Source: Haloferax marinum | Lineage (GTDB): Archaea > Halobacteriota > Halobacteria > Halobacteriales > Haloferacaceae | Assembly (NCBI RefSeq): GCF_009674625.1 | Contig: NZ_WKJQ01000001.1 | Location: 868,001 to 932,000, forward strand | Reading direction: 5' to 3' | Length of the DNA stretch: 64,000 nucleotides | Shown: positions 41,581 through 50,436 of the stretch, piece by piece | Position numbering within the stretch: the first letter of the stretch is position 1 | Layout of the letters: each line of letters opens with the position of its first letter | Made by a program: the position numbers and the translations under genes | The notes under the pieces: model-generated | The model's input: the letters and a program-made list of their open reading frames with translations, nothing else | What the model was told of the DNA's origin: nothing | The model's database searches: none

Positions 41581-44322
41581 GTGGAGATACGTCCCCGCGT
41601 GTCGTTCAATCGAGATGTGCACGAACAGGTCGTCGAGAGTCAGGAGGCAAACGACGGGACCGAAGACGTTCCGTGGCACGCCTTCGAAGCTGAGACGGTC
41701 CTCGCTCGGTTCGACGTCACCACGGATGGCCTCGACAGCGACGAGGCCGCCCACCGACTCTCGGAGTACGGGCCGAACGAACTCGCCGAAGAAGACGGCG
41801 TCTCGCCGCTTTCGCTCTTCGTCTCGCAGTTCACCGGTCCGCTCGTCCTCTTGCTGTTCGTCGCCGCCGCACTCTCGCTCGCGGTGGGGTTGCTTCCGGG
41901 CAGAGAACCGGGGTACACCGACGCGGCCCTCATCTTCCTCATCGTCGTCGGGAACGGAATCTTCGGGTTCATCCAAGACTACCGGGCGGAGAAGGCACTC
42001 GAAGCCCTCAGAGAGATGGCGATGCCAGACGCGACAGTCCGACGTGATGGAACTGTCCGCCGGATTCCGACCGACGAAGTCGTCCCCGGCGACGTGCTGG
42101 TTCTCGACGCTGGTGACGCCGTCCCCGCCGACGCACGGATTCTCAGCGCGGCCGACTGTCGTTCCGACGAATCCACACTGAGTGGAGAGAGCGTTCCCGT
42201 CGGAAAGGGTCCGGCACCCGTCGACTCGACCGCACCGTTAGCCGACCGACGGAGCGTTCTCCACGCGGGGACGACAGTCGTTCGCGGGCGTGCAGAGGCA
42301 GTCGTCGTCGCCACCGCGATGGACACCGAACTGGGCAACATCGCAGACCAACTCGGACAGGCACGCGAGCGCGAGACACCGTTCGAACGCGAGGTCGAGC
42401 GACTGGGCCGGCGAATCGGCATCGGCATCGTCGGCCTCATCCTCGTCATCGCCACGGTCCAGTTGTTCTTCACCGCGACGGACCCCGTCGTGGTCCTCCT
42501 CGTCGCCGTCACGCTCGCTGTCGCGGCCGTCCCCGAAGGACTCCCTGCAGTCGTCACGCTCACACTCGCACTCGGGTCGCGAACGCTCCTCGAACGAAAC
42601 GCACTGGTCCGGAATCTCGCAGTCGTCGAGAGTCTCGGTGCAGTCGACTTCATCGTCACCGACAAGACGGGGACGCTCACCGAGAACCGAATGACGGTCA
42701 CACGAGGCTGGCTTCCCGGCGGCCACACGGTCGACCTCGACACCGACACACTCGACCCCGACCCTGCACTCTCGGCACTGCTCACCTGTGGTACCATCTG
42801 CAACGACGCCAGCGAACTTGACGACGGCGGCCACCGGGGCGACCCGACCGAAGTCGCGCTCGTCAACGTCGCCAAGACGGCCGGAGTCGACAGCGACCCC
42901 GACCGACTCCGTGAGGTGCCGTTTACCTCCGAACGAAAGCTGATGTCTGTCGTCGTCGAGTCGTTCGGCGCACCGGGACCGGGGCCGTTCTCGCTCGTGA
43001 AAGGCGGTCCTGAAGTCGTCGTCGAGCGCTGCGATAGAATCCTCGTCGATGGTGAAATCGAGACACTAGACGAATCTCACCGTCGCGCCATCGAAGAGGC
43101 GACGGCCGACTTCGCCACCGATGCTCTCCGCGTCCTCGGATTCGCCTACGCCCCCGAAGTCGACCTCTCTGCAGACGACGAGTCGCTCGAATCCGAGTTG
43201 GTCTTTCTCGGACTACAGGGGATGACCGACCCACCACGTGATGGTGTCGCCGAGGCGGTGGCCGACTGTCACGCCGCAGGGATTCAGGTGACGATGGCGA
43301 CGGGCGACACACCACTCACTGCTCGGGCCATCGCCGAGGACGTGGGAATCGACAGCGAGTCGGTCGTCACGGGGGCCGAAGTCGCAGAGATGAGCGAAGA
43401 CCGACTCCATCGCGTCGTCAAAGAGACTCGCGTGTTCGCGCGTGTCGCGCCCGAACACAAGGTTCGAATCCTCAGAGCGCTCCAAGACCTCGGCTATACG
43501 GTCGCGATGACCGGCGACGGCGTCAACGACGCACCCGCCCTCGGCAACGCGGACGTCGGTATCGCGATGGGCGAACGTGGGACGCAAGTCGCACAGGGTG
43601 CGTCGGACGTGGTGCTCCGCGACGACAACTTCGTCACCATCCGCGACGCCATCGCGGAGGGCCGCGGTATCTTCGACAACATTCGGAAGTTCGTCAACTA
43701 TCTCCTGTCGGCGAATACGGGCGAAGTGTTCGTCGTCTTCCTCGGGACGCTCCTCGGGGCGGTGTTCTTCCCCGACGTGTTCAGTTCCAGCACCGCGCTC
43801 GTCATCACACCCGTCGCCCTGTTGTGGCTCAATCTCGTCACTGACGGGTTCCCTGCACTCGCTCTCGGAGTCGACCCGAAGTCTGGAGACGTGATGCAAC
43901 GCGCGCCGCGCCCACAACGTGAGGGCATCCTCGACGCGCGAACCGTCGCGTCTATCGTCGGCATCGGCGTGGCACTCACCGCGACGGGACTGGGTGTGTT
44001 CTTCTACGCACTCGCCGAATCCGCCGACCTCGTGGTCGCACAGACGGTGTTGTTCACGTTCCTCGTCACGGCCGAGTTGGTTCGCACACAGTCTGTGCGA
44101 CTTCGGTATCGCCTCTCTGTGCTGTCGAACCCGTGGCTTCTCGCCGCCGTCGGCCTGTCGCTGGCACTCCACCTCGTACTCCTCTATACGCCGCTTGCAG
44201 CACTCTTCGGCGTCGTACCGTTAGGGCTCCGCGAGTGGGGGTGGATTGTCGGCGCGTTCGTCCCGTTCCTCCTCGCCAATCTCGTCTTGGTCTGGGTCAA
44301 CGACCGGGCGTTCGAGAACTGA
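41581..44322 (+). CDS. P2-type cation-transporting ATPase (Ca2+ or related)
   Basis: A pump of about 913 residues. Features in order: cation-ATPase N-terminal domain (DSDEAAHRLSEYGPNELAEED), PEGLPAVVTLTLA in helix 4, phosphorylation site VTDKTGTLTENRM, MTGDGVNDAPAL hinge, and NLVTDGFPALALGVD in helix 6. These place it in the P2 (PacL/SERCA-like) group. The 5' end is uncertain: GTG codons at 41581, 41599 and 41617 are all in frame, and a taaaaat element at about 41570 favours 41599. It is divergent from fdhA. Calcium is a guess. Confidence 0.9.
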   Translation: MEIRPRVSFNRDVHEQVVESQEANDGTEDVPWHAFEAETVLARFDVTTDGLDSDEAAHRLSEYGPNELAEEDGVSPLSLFVSQFTGPLVLLLFVAAALSLAVGLLPGREPGYTDAALIFLIVVGNGIFGFIQDYRAEKALEALREMAMPDATVRRDGTVRRIPTDEVVPGDVLVLDAGDAVPADARILSAADCRSDESTLSGESVPVGKGPAPVDSTAPLADRRSVLHAGTTVVRGRAEAVVVATAMDTELGNIADQLGQARERETPFEREVERLGRRIGIGIVGLILVIATVQLFFTATDPVVVLLVAVTLAVAAVPEGLPAVVTLTLALGSRTLLERNALVRNLAVVESLGAVDFIVTDKTGTLTENRMTVTRGWLPGGHTVDLDTDTLDPDPALSALLTCGTICNDASELDDGGHRGDPTEVALVNVAKTAGVDSDPDRLREVPFTSERKLMSVVVESFGAPGPGPFSLVKGGPEVVVERCDRILVDGEIETLDESHRRAIEEATADFATDALRVLGFAYAPEVDLSADDESLESELVFLGLQGMTDPPRDGVAEAVADCHAAGIQVTMATGDTPLTARAIAEDVGIDSESVVTGAEVAEMSEDRLHRVVKETRVFARVAPEHKVRILRALQDLGYTVAMTGDGVNDAPALGNADVGIAMGERGTQVAQGASDVVLRDDNFVTIRDAIAEGRGIFDNIRKFVNYLLSANTGEVFVVFLGTLLGAVFFPDVFSSSTALVITPVALLWLNLVTDGFPALALGVDPKSGDVMQRAPRPQREGILDARTVASIVGIGVALTATGLGVFFYALAESADLVVAQTVLFTFLVTAELVRTQSVRLRYRLSVLSNPWLLAAVGLSLALHLVLLYTPLAALFGVVPLGLREWGWIVGAFVPFLLANLVLVWVNDRAFEN

Positions 44323-45004
44323 CCAACGACATCAGTTGTTCGCGGTAGAGGTAGCCGAGAACCGACGCCGAGAGGAGAATGGCGACGAAGGCGGCGGTGA
44401 GTACTGGGTCGTCGTTGGCGGCCGCAGAGCCAGCGAGGTTCACGAGGAGGAATCCCGGCAGTCTGCCGACCGCGGCGATAGCGACGATACGTCGAATCGG
44501 GATATCCGTGAGTCCCGCCGCAAAACAGAGTGCGTCGTCAGGGAGGCCGGGGACGAGAAAGACCACGAAGAGGACGGTGAGGCCGTGACTCGCCATCGCG
44601 TCGTCGAACACGGTGAGCGCGTCGGCGGTGACGACACGTTCGACGTACGGTCGACCGAACTGCCGCGCGAGACCCGCCGCCAGCGCCGTTCCGATGACGA
44701 TGCCGACCATGCTGTAGACCGTCCCCCAGAACGCTCCAAAGAGATAGCCGCTCGCGAAACCGAGTGCCTGACCGGGAACCGGTGCGACGAGCACCTGTAC
44801 GATTTGGACGCCGACGAAGGCCAGCGGTGCCAGCACACCCACGCCGAGAAGGACCGCCCTGAGTTCTCGTGGGTCTGCGAGGAACGGGAATCGATTGACG
44901 AGAACCGACCCGACAGTGAGCACCACGGCGGCGAGCACGACGACGAGGAGAATCGTCCGCCACCGGTCGGTCTTCGTCTCGAAGAGAGACGGCACTCGGA
45001 ACAC
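44297..45004 (-). CDS. TVP38/TMEM64 family membrane protein
   Basis: A protein of about 235 residues with five or six helices. QIVQVLVAPVPGQALGFASGYLFGAFWGTVYSMVGIVIGTALAAGLARQFGR is the SNARE-associated domain signature, with VPGLPDDALCFAAGLT repeating it. The start is probably GTG 45004, about 30 bases after a T-rich box; ATGs further upstream would run into the divergent UspA gene. Related proteins act as lipid scramblases. It overlaps the P2-type ATPase gene end by 26 bases. Confidence 0.8.
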   Translation of the reverse strand: MFRVPSLFETKTDRWRTILLVVVLAAVVLTVGSVLVNRFPFLADPRELRAVLLGVGVLAPLAFVGVQIVQVLVAPVPGQALGFASGYLFGAFWGTVYSMVGIVIGTALAAGLARQFGRPYVERVVTADALTVFDDAMASHGLTVLFVVFLVPGLPDDALCFAAGLTDIPIRRIVAIAAVGRLPGFLLVNLAGSAAANDDPVLTAAFVAILLSASVLGYLYREQLMSLVSSRTPGR

Positions 45005-45078
45005 AAGGCGTCGATTGTCCGCCGTGGACAAAAAGCCCGCCGCGCACCGCGAGAGTGTTTTTGTGTCGAGAGAGCGTA

Positions 45079-45531
45079 ATGACACCCATGCCCGATGTAA
45101 TCCTCGTCGCTGTCGATGGGTCACCGCTGTCGAAGCGGGCGTTCGAACAGGCACTCTCCGACGCCGAATCAGAAGTCATCGCCCTCCACGTCATCGACCC
45201 GACCGACCCAGGGTACAGCGCACCGCTCGATGTCGACGTGACGCTCGAACCCCTCCACGGGTCCGCAGAGTGGTACGAACGTGCGAACGAACTCGCTGAC
45301 GAGATATTCGAAGAACTCACTGCACTCGCAGATGGGACCGGCATCGACGTCCGGACCAAGACGGTCCGTGGCGACCCTGCCCGGAGTATCGTCGAGTTCG
45401 CAGAGAGGGAAGCTGTAGACGCCATCTACGTCGGTGGGCACGGCCGAACCGGCGAGACGAACCTCCTCCTCGGAAGTGTGGCGGAACTCGTCGCGGGTCG
45501 TGCGTCCGTCAGCGTGACCGTGGTCCGCTGA
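45079..45531 (+). CDS. Universal stress protein, UspA family
   Basis: About 150 residues, with VILVAVDGSPLSKRAFEQAL at the start and GGHGRTGETNLLLGSVAELV as the ATP-binding signature. ATG at 45079 (leaderless spacing from a tgttttt element near 45050) or 45088. A second UspA gene follows convergently. Confidence 0.88.
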   Translation: MTPMPDVILVAVDGSPLSKRAFEQALSDAESEVIALHVIDPTDPGYSAPLDVDVTLEPLHGSAEWYERANELADEIFEELTALADGTGIDVRTKTVRGDPARSIVEFAEREAVDAIYVGGHGRTGETNLLLGSVAELVAGRASVSVTVVR

Positions 45532-45546
45532 GACACCACCTCACTT

Positions 45547-45583
45547 CTCGTCGAGAGCGTAAATCGCTCCTCGTCGAGAGCGT
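45547..45583. repeat. Direct repeat between convergent UspA genes
   Basis: ctcgtcgagagcgt occurs at 45547-45560 and 45570-45583, 23 bases apart, in the convergent spacer. It may act in termination or be a chance duplication. Confidence 0.5.
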
Positions 45584-45589
45584 GGTACT

Positions 45590-46021
45590 CTACGCGTCAC
45601 CGTCAGCGGGGGCGGGCGGCACGCACATCACTGGCACGTCCGAGAGCCTGACGACCCGCTCTGCGACGCTGCCGATGAGATACCGCTCGAGACCACTCGT
45701 CCCGTGGGTCCCCATCACCACGAGGTCGATGTCGCGTTCGGCTTCGTAGTCGACGATGACTTCGTGCGGAAGTCCAACGCGAATCTCTGTCTCGACAGGC
45801 ACGTCCCGCGCGGCGGCGAGGTCGGCGATAGTACCGACTGCTGTCTCGCCCCGTGTCTCCGAGTCGTCGTCTACAGAGACGTCGGCGTGGGACGTCCGCA
45901 CGTCGACGACGTAGAGGACGTGGAGTGCCGCGCCGTACGTCGCCGCTAAATCGACCGCGTACTCGGCGGCACGCACCGCGTGGTCGCTTCCGTCGGTCGG
46001 GGCGAGGATGTGGTCGAACAT
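45590..46021 (-). CDS. Universal stress protein, UspA family
   Basis: A 143-residue Usp domain with FDHILAPTDGSDHAVRAAEYA at the start and VMGTHGTSGLERYLIGSVAERVVR as the ATP-binding motif. It is the third UspA gene in the window; its neighbours are the convergent UspA gene and the hypothetical at 46163. ATP-binding stress protein. Confidence 0.92.
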   Translation of the reverse strand: MFDHILAPTDGSDHAVRAAEYAVDLAATYGAALHVLYVVDVRTSHADVSVDDDSETRGETAVGTIADLAAARDVPVETEIRVGLPHEVIVDYEAERDIDLVVMGTHGTSGLERYLIGSVAERVVRLSDVPVMCVPPAPADGDA

Positions 46022-46162
46022 GTCAAACGAGACGCGTGGAGAACCGATAAAACCGGGCGCTCACACGGCGTGACAGTCCGATTCCGCTCCGTTCTCGGGA
46101 GTCGAGAAGTGATAATTCGGCTTATGCTGGCCGCAGTCGTACATACTACTGGGGTGTCAGGT

Positions 46163-46633
46163 ATGCAATACACCGATTCACGGACTGCGGAACTCTGGAT
46201 TCGACCGATACGAGATGGACTCGGAGAGGAACACCAGACGCTCATCGTTCGATTAGAGCGCCTCGTCAGCGAAGGCTATCTCGAGGACGTGTGTCTCCGG
46301 ACGTGGAACCACAACGTCGACGTCGAGGCGGACACTGCCCCGTCGAAACGCGAAGGACTCATCCGCGAGCGACTCGCGGCGTTCAGACAGTGGGCGCGGA
46401 AAGAAGGAGTCGAACTACCGTCTATCGAGGAACACGCGAGAGTCGGGGAAGGCCGAATGGGACCTGCTCACGACACCATCGTCCTCCCGCAGACGCTCAT
46501 CGCTATCTTCCACGGCGACACCGTCGAAGCAGTCTATCCGCACGTCCGTGGTGGGCGGATGAAGACGACCGGTGACTGGCTCGAAGACGTCGAGTCGTCG
46601 CTCGGCATCCAAAACGAAACAGTCGACGTGTAG
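46163..46633 (+). CDS. Conserved haloarchaeal hypothetical protein
   Basis: A 156-residue soluble protein starting MQYTDSRTAELWIRPIRDGL; LERLVSEGYLEDVCLRTWN and the basic helix REGLIRERLAAFRQWARKEGVELP follow, then TIVLPQTLIAIFHGDTVEAVYPH. The ATG at 46163 is the first ATG that begins family-like sequence. It converges with a Bat-type regulator without a gap, a pairing I believe recurs in haloarchaea. No domain is named with confidence. Confidence 0.7.
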   Translation: MQYTDSRTAELWIRPIRDGLGEEHQTLIVRLERLVSEGYLEDVCLRTWNHNVDVEADTAPSKREGLIRERLAAFRQWARKEGVELPSIEEHARVGEGRMGPAHDTIVLPQTLIAIFHGDTVEAVYPHVRGGRMKTTGDWLEDVESSLGIQNETVDV

Positions 46634-47296
46634 CTACCGGTTCGAGGGGATATCCGAGCAGACGGTCGACGAAACCAGCGTCGCCACCCCCCGACGGAGG
46701 CGTTCGGAGGCAGATTGCGTCGAGATGTCGAGTTCCTCGGCGATGTCCGAGAGTGACACCGAACGCGGAACTTCGAAGTAGCCCGTTTCGGCGGCGAGTG
46801 TGAGCAGTTCCTGTTGCTTCTTGCTCAGCCCGTAGCCGGTCGTACTCTCGGTGTCTCCGCGGTAGATACTTCGAACGTTCATCTCCAGTCCCATCTCACG
46901 ACAGCGTTCTCGGTAGCGAACGAGCGCCTCTCTGTCCGGAAATCGCATTCGTGTGTGGATTCCTTCGGCGTTGAACGCGATGTCGAGGCGGCAAGACCCG
47001 ACTTCGACGTCGTTGGGGTAGACGACTGCGCTCGCGTCGTCGGAGATTTGGACTCGATAGAGTCGCCGCTCCGGAAGCGACTCCATCAGTTCGAGACTCT
47101 CGACTGTCTCGTCGGCGTCCAACCCCGATTCGAACGCCTCGAAGTCACCACCGCTGGCCCACAAGAAGAGAACTGGGCGCTCAGGGTCTGTAGCCACGGC
47201 CTGTTCGACGTCGAGTCGCATCTCCGGTGCAGACTCGAGCGCGTTCGTCAAGGGGAGAGATTCACTCGTGATAGTGAACTCCGCGATGCAACTCAT
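46634..47296 (-). CDS. Bat-type HTH-10 transcription regulator
   Basis: A 220-residue regulator. The N-terminal sensor-like region (about 1-150) has SCIAEFTITSESLPL and VRYRERCREMGLEMNVRSIY. The C-terminal HTH-10 domain of the bacterio-opsin activator type is GLSKKQQELLTLAAETGYFEVPRSVSLSDIAEELDISTQSASERLRRG, here in pieces from about 160 to 206. A TATA-like ttttataat at 47324-47332 (minus strand) gives a leaderless start. Confidence 0.9.
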   Translation of the reverse strand: MSCIAEFTITSESLPLTNALESAPEMRLDVEQAVATDPERPVLFLWASGGDFEAFESGLDADETVESLELMESLPERRLYRVQISDDASAVVYPNDVEVGSCRLDIAFNAEGIHTRMRFPDREALVRYRERCREMGLEMNVRSIYRGDTESTTGYGLSKKQQELLTLAAETGYFEVPRSVSLSDIAEELDISTQSASERLRRGVATLVSSTVCSDIPSNR

Positions 47297-47398
47297 CTTT
47301 CAGTGCCAACGTAACGAAGATTATAAAATACAACTCCTTCGACATTCAGCTACAGGTCGCGAAAGCGGGCCCCGGGCGAGGCCCAACCGTTGTCAGAG

Positions 47399-47441
47399 GC
47401 ACGCCCACTGGCACGACAGTAATGTCTGTTCGTGGGCGTGC
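47399..47441. promoter_or_regulatory. Ten-base inverted repeat between the Bat-type gene and trm5
   Basis: GCACGCCCAC (47399-47408) and GTGGGCGTGC (47432-47441) are perfect 10-base arms with a 23-base loop that itself contains GACA-GTAA-TGTC. It lies between divergent promoters (TATA boxes near 47328 on the minus strand and 47493 on the plus strand). It could be an operator or part of an RNA hairpin. Confidence 0.45.
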
Positions 47442-47546
47442 TCACATATTACGTCGCTGAGGGTATAGGTATTCCCTGATTTGTCAAGCCATTATATACC
47501 CGTCGCGAAACGTCACCCTTACTCTGAATCGGGCAGTGGTGGAGAT

Positions 47547-48533
47547 ATGAACGTCCCCTGTGTTCGTGTTCCTCGGGAGTCGGGTGAAGCGACGCGACAG
47601 CGCCTCGCCGATTTCGACCTGTTGGACCACGACCACCAGATAACCGTCGTGGAGGGGTATCTCTACATCCCCGTGGTTTCTGCCGACGACGTCCCCACAG
47701 AGTTCGACGTGGTCGAGTACGAGTCGCCCGACCGTGAGACACAGACGACGCCGACAGATATCCTCGGCTACGAACCGTCGTACGAACGACTCGGTGACAT
47801 CGTCATTCTGGACGAAGACGACCCCGAACGTGCCCGTGAGATTGCCGACGCAATCGTCGAATCCGACCTCAAGGCAGCAACTGTCGTCAACCGTGCTTCG
47901 AAGATCAAAGGTGAACTTCGCGTCCGTGACTGGGACGTCCTCGTCGGAGACTCGACAGAGACGGTCCATCGGGAGTACGGAACCGAACTCCGACTCGACA
48001 TCGACTCGGTCTACTTCTCACCTCGTCTCGCGACCGAGCGCCATCGCGTCGTCCAGCAGGTTCGTGAGGGAGAACACGTCTTCGACATGTTCGCCGGTGT
48101 CGGCCCGTTCGCCGTCCCGGCCGCAAAAGCCGGGGCCGACGTCGTCGCCTGCGACCTGAACGAAGTCGCTGTCGAGTATCTCCGTGAGAATGCGGAGCGA
48201 AACGACGTGACCGAGCGCCTCACCGCGATTCACGGAGACGTCCGCGATGTCGCCGACGAGTACGACGGGTGGGCAGACCGCCTCATCATGAACCTCCCCC
48301 ACAGCGCCAGTGAGTTCCTCGACACCGCAGTTCGACTCGCTGGTGACGAATGTGTCGTCCATCTCTACGACATCCAGCACGAAGACGACCCGTTCGGACC
48401 CGGCCTCACCGCGGTTCGGGCCGCCGCCGAAGACGAGTACGATATCGAGGTTCTCGAAGAGAAAATCGTCCGCTCGTACGCCCCCCACGAGTACAACGTC
48501 TGTCTGGACGTTCGCCTGACGAAGCGGCCGTGA
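47547..48533 (+). CDS. trm5: tRNA (guanine37-N1)-methyltransferase
   Basis: A 328-residue SAM-dependent enzyme. An N-terminal D1-like domain (1-70) precedes a linker, then the Rossmann fold: DMFAGVGPFAVPAAKAGADVVACDLNE binds SAM, and IMNLPHSASEFLDTA is the catalytic N-x-P-H-type motif of Trm5. It methylates G37 next to the anticodon. The ATG at 47547 follows a ggtggaga ribosome site; the TATA-like ttatata near 47493 gives a leader of about 25-30 bases. Followed by a tRNA gene 93 bases on. Confidence 0.92.
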   Translation: MNVPCVRVPRESGEATRQRLADFDLLDHDHQITVVEGYLYIPVVSADDVPTEFDVVEYESPDRETQTTPTDILGYEPSYERLGDIVILDEDDPERAREIADAIVESDLKAATVVNRASKIKGELRVRDWDVLVGDSTETVHREYGTELRLDIDSVYFSPRLATERHRVVQQVREGEHVFDMFAGVGPFAVPAAKAGADVVACDLNEVAVEYLRENAERNDVTERLTAIHGDVRDVADEYDGWADRLIMNLPHSASEFLDTAVRLAGDECVVHLYDIQHEDDPFGPGLTAVRAAAEDEYDIEVLEEKIVRSYAPHEYNVCLDVRLTKRP

Positions 48534-48626
48534 GGAGACGTGGTGACGACCGACAGACACGGGGTTGATTCGCAAGTCTTAATTACGTAACCGGGGTACG
48601 AAAGAATGCGTTTGGAAGCCCACCGC

Positions 48627-48699
48627 GCCGGTGTAGCTCAGCTGGCAGAGCGATTCCTTCGTAAGGAATAGGCCGAGGGTTCAAATCCCTCCACCGGCT
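48627..48699 (+). tRNA. tRNA-Thr, anticodon CGT
   Basis: A 73-base tRNA. GCCGGTG pairs with CACCGGC, the D stem is GCTC/GAGC, the anticodon stem and loop is TTCCTTCGTAAGGAA with anticodon CGT (reads ACG), and the T arm is GAGGGTTCAAATCCCTC with the universal TTCAAAT loop. The discriminator base is T. No intron or CCA end is encoded. Confidence 0.97.
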
Positions 48700-48739
48700 C
48701 TTTCTACCGAACACAGTGAGGTTGAAGAGCCTCGCGTGG

Positions 48740-48800
48740 GGGGATTTGAATCAGGTCGGAGCTTGCTCCGACCGTGGTTCACAATCCCCTCTACCGGCTT
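48740..48800. repeat. tRNA T-arm-like palindrome next to tRNA-Thr
   Basis: GGGGATTTGAATCAGGTCGGAGC (48740-48762), a TT loop and GCTCCGACCGTGGTTCACAATCCCC (48765-48789) form a long hairpin; its inner nine pairs are perfect. The right arm plus ctctaccggctt (to 48800) is a degenerate copy of the 3' part of the adjacent tRNA-Thr (T arm through acceptor stem), 100 bases downstream of the original. This could be an attachment-site remnant or a member of a palindromic repeat family. Confidence 0.6.
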
Positions 48801-48952
48801 CAGTCTCAAAGGCTAAATTCGGCCTCAACGCGCCGGTTTTCTGTCGAATTAACATCCACCAGTCGACCGTCTCGTGAGTCGACTAAACGTGCGGGCCGGG
48901 CCAGTCACCGTGGCGTTCGTTTGATGGTGATTCCTGGTGGCGCTCACCTATA

Positions 48953-49447
48953 TCAGAGCACTTCTGCACCCAGCACCACGTGCGTTAGTTCATCAAGTTG
49001 TTCGACTTCTCCAGTGTAACGTATATCGAAGTCCACAGTAATCTCAGCAGAAAGGTTGGAGAGATAATCCCGACCGTTTGAGAGACGATAGTTCTCATCC
49101 GCCATGAAATCCGCATACAGAATGACATTCGCCCTATCGCCTAATCTTGCGTTCGTGAGTTTGCCCCGAACACCAGCTTGGCGGAAAACTGTACCTTCGT
49201 CGTAGTACTCCACGTCGCTGAGTGTGATAATATCGCCGTTTAAGTAGACGATAGTGAACTCCTCTGTGAATTCAACAGGCACAGTATTCCTTACAGGTGT
49301 GGAAGTTGAAGTCGAAGTCTGTGCCGTCGTTGCGTCATCACTACCAGTATCTTCACTACCGGTATCATCAGCAAGACAACCTGCGAGTGCGAGCGTGGTT
49401 ATTGTTCCAATACTTGTCAAATATTGTCGTCGAGAGGCGATGGTCAT
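48953..49447 (-). CDS. Tat-dependent lipoprotein of unknown function
   Basis: A 164-residue protein. SRRQYLTSIGTITTLALAGC is a twin-arginine lipoprotein signal with lipobox Cys24. It is followed by a Thr/Ser/Asp-rich linker (25-52) and a beta-rich domain (VEFTEEFTIVYLNGDIITLSD...). Its base composition is AT-richer than its neighbours, and it sits alone between a tRNA-Thr-derived repeat and a second T-arm palindrome, so it may have been acquired. No family recognised. Confidence 0.78.
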   Translation of the reverse strand: MTIASRRQYLTSIGTITTLALAGCLADDTGSEDTGSDDATTAQTSTSTSTPVRNTVPVEFTEEFTIVYLNGDIITLSDVEYYDEGTVFRQAGVRGKLTNARLGDRANVILYADFMADENYRLSNGRDYLSNLSAEITVDFDIRYTGEVEQLDELTHVVLGAEVL

Positions 49448-49895
49448 GTCTGAATCACCCCGCTAATGCGGGACGCGCCGTCACGGAATCGAACCATGAG
49501 TGAACCATTCGGCGTTGTGGGGGTGGAAGACAGATGAACCCAATATAATACCAGCAGAGTCGTCTTGCTGTGAACATCGCAATCCGCTACATGACAATAC
49601 AACTATGATAACGATAACTATTACCAACGAAACCAACCAAAATCGACTAAGAGGTTCTCTCAGCGTTCTTCGTACAGTCTAGTTTGCGCGTATCTGAAAA
49701 TATTACGGCGTGTCATTCTGAGTAATTAATATGTGTGAGGAGTCGAGTGGTGTGGGTGACGAATCGACCGACCATCTGTGGCCGTCGCTCACGAGTGGTA
49801 GAATCAGGGAGCGTCGCAAACGAAGTGAGCAGAGCGACCGAGGTTCAAATCCCAGTCACAGACGACGTACCTCTCCACAGAAAACCAGCCCACTC
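49448..49895. repeat. AT-rich spacer with a second T-arm-like palindrome
   Basis: No convincing gene. At 49801-49854, gaatcaggga... to GGTTCAAATCCC (right arm 49842-49853) repeats the outer arms of the 48740 element in weaker form; GTCGCTC at 49784-49790 can pair with GAGCGAC at 49833-49839. The stretch 49540-49730 is unusually AT-rich for this genome. Short open frames here are poor in haloarchaeal amino acid bias. Confidence 0.5.
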
Positions 49896-50126
49896 TCACC
49901 CCAGAATAATACACGTCCGCGTTCGGCCCACGCCGTCTATCGACTGAATCTCGTCAGAGATGAGTCTCAACAGGTCCTGTTCTGACTCGGCTTCGACTTC
50001 GGCGATGACGTCGACTTCGCCGGCGACGATGTTGGCTTTCCGAACCTTACCGAGTTCACGGAGTTCTTCGACGACGTTCTGTGAGGTTCCACCACCGGTC
50101 TGAATCGTGACGTACGCTTGGACCAT
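49896..50126 (-). CDS. Stand-alone Lrp/AsnC ligand-binding (RAM) domain protein
   Basis: A 76-residue protein: MVQAYVTIQTGGGTSQNVVEELRELGKVRKANIVAGEVDVIAEVEAESEQDL (shown up to residue 52 in pieces of the RAM fold) then LLRLISDEIQSIDGVGRTRTCIIL. It is a complete RAM domain with no DNA-binding part. Such proteins may bind amino acids or co-assemble with full-length Lrp proteins. The ATG at 50126 begins the domain exactly. Confidence 0.88.
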   Translation of the reverse strand: MVQAYVTIQTGGGTSQNVVEELRELGKVRKANIVAGEVDVIAEVEAESEQDLLRLISDEIQSIDGVGRTRTCIILG

Positions 50127-50235
50127 TGGTAATACTACTCTGTCAACCAGCATAAACAAGAGTCACGACCGGACAGAGACACAGAAACCGAACGAGCACC
50201 GTCGTTGTTCCGTCTCTACAGAGACGGCCACACCG

Positions 50236-50436
50236 TTACAGGTCTGGAATGCCACAGACGCCCGCTTCCTCGCCCATCTTCTCGACACCCGGCGCGAAGC
50301 GACCCAACTCCCACTCTGGGTCGTGGCCCGTCTCTTCGCGGTGGGCTTCGATTCGGAGGCGTGCGTCAGCGAGTTTCGAGAACGTCTCTTCGAGGCCGCA
50401 GGCGGGGCAACGCACCGTGGCGCGAGGGTCCGTCAT
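50236..50436 (-). CDS. Small zinc-ribbon-like protein
   Basis: A 66-residue protein: TVRCPACGLEETFSKLADARLRIEAHREETGHDPEWELG has a CPAC knuckle and a later Cys (AGVCGIPDL) plus His residues that may complete a zinc site. Start at MTDPRATVRC, where a longer version adds a non-conserved N terminus. Function unknown. Confidence 0.75.
   Translation of the reverse strand: MTDPRATVRCPACGLEETFSKLADARLRIEAHREETGHDPEWELGRFAPGVEKMGEEAGVCGIPDL

Noticed and set aside
48740..48800. Second tRNA gene after tRNA-Thr
   Set aside because: Only T-arm and acceptor-like parts exist, no D arm or anticodon stem, and the acceptor 5' half is missing.
49500..49682. 60-codon frame in the AT-rich spacer
   Set aside because: Composition is unlike haloarchaeal proteins and no promoter or family is seen.
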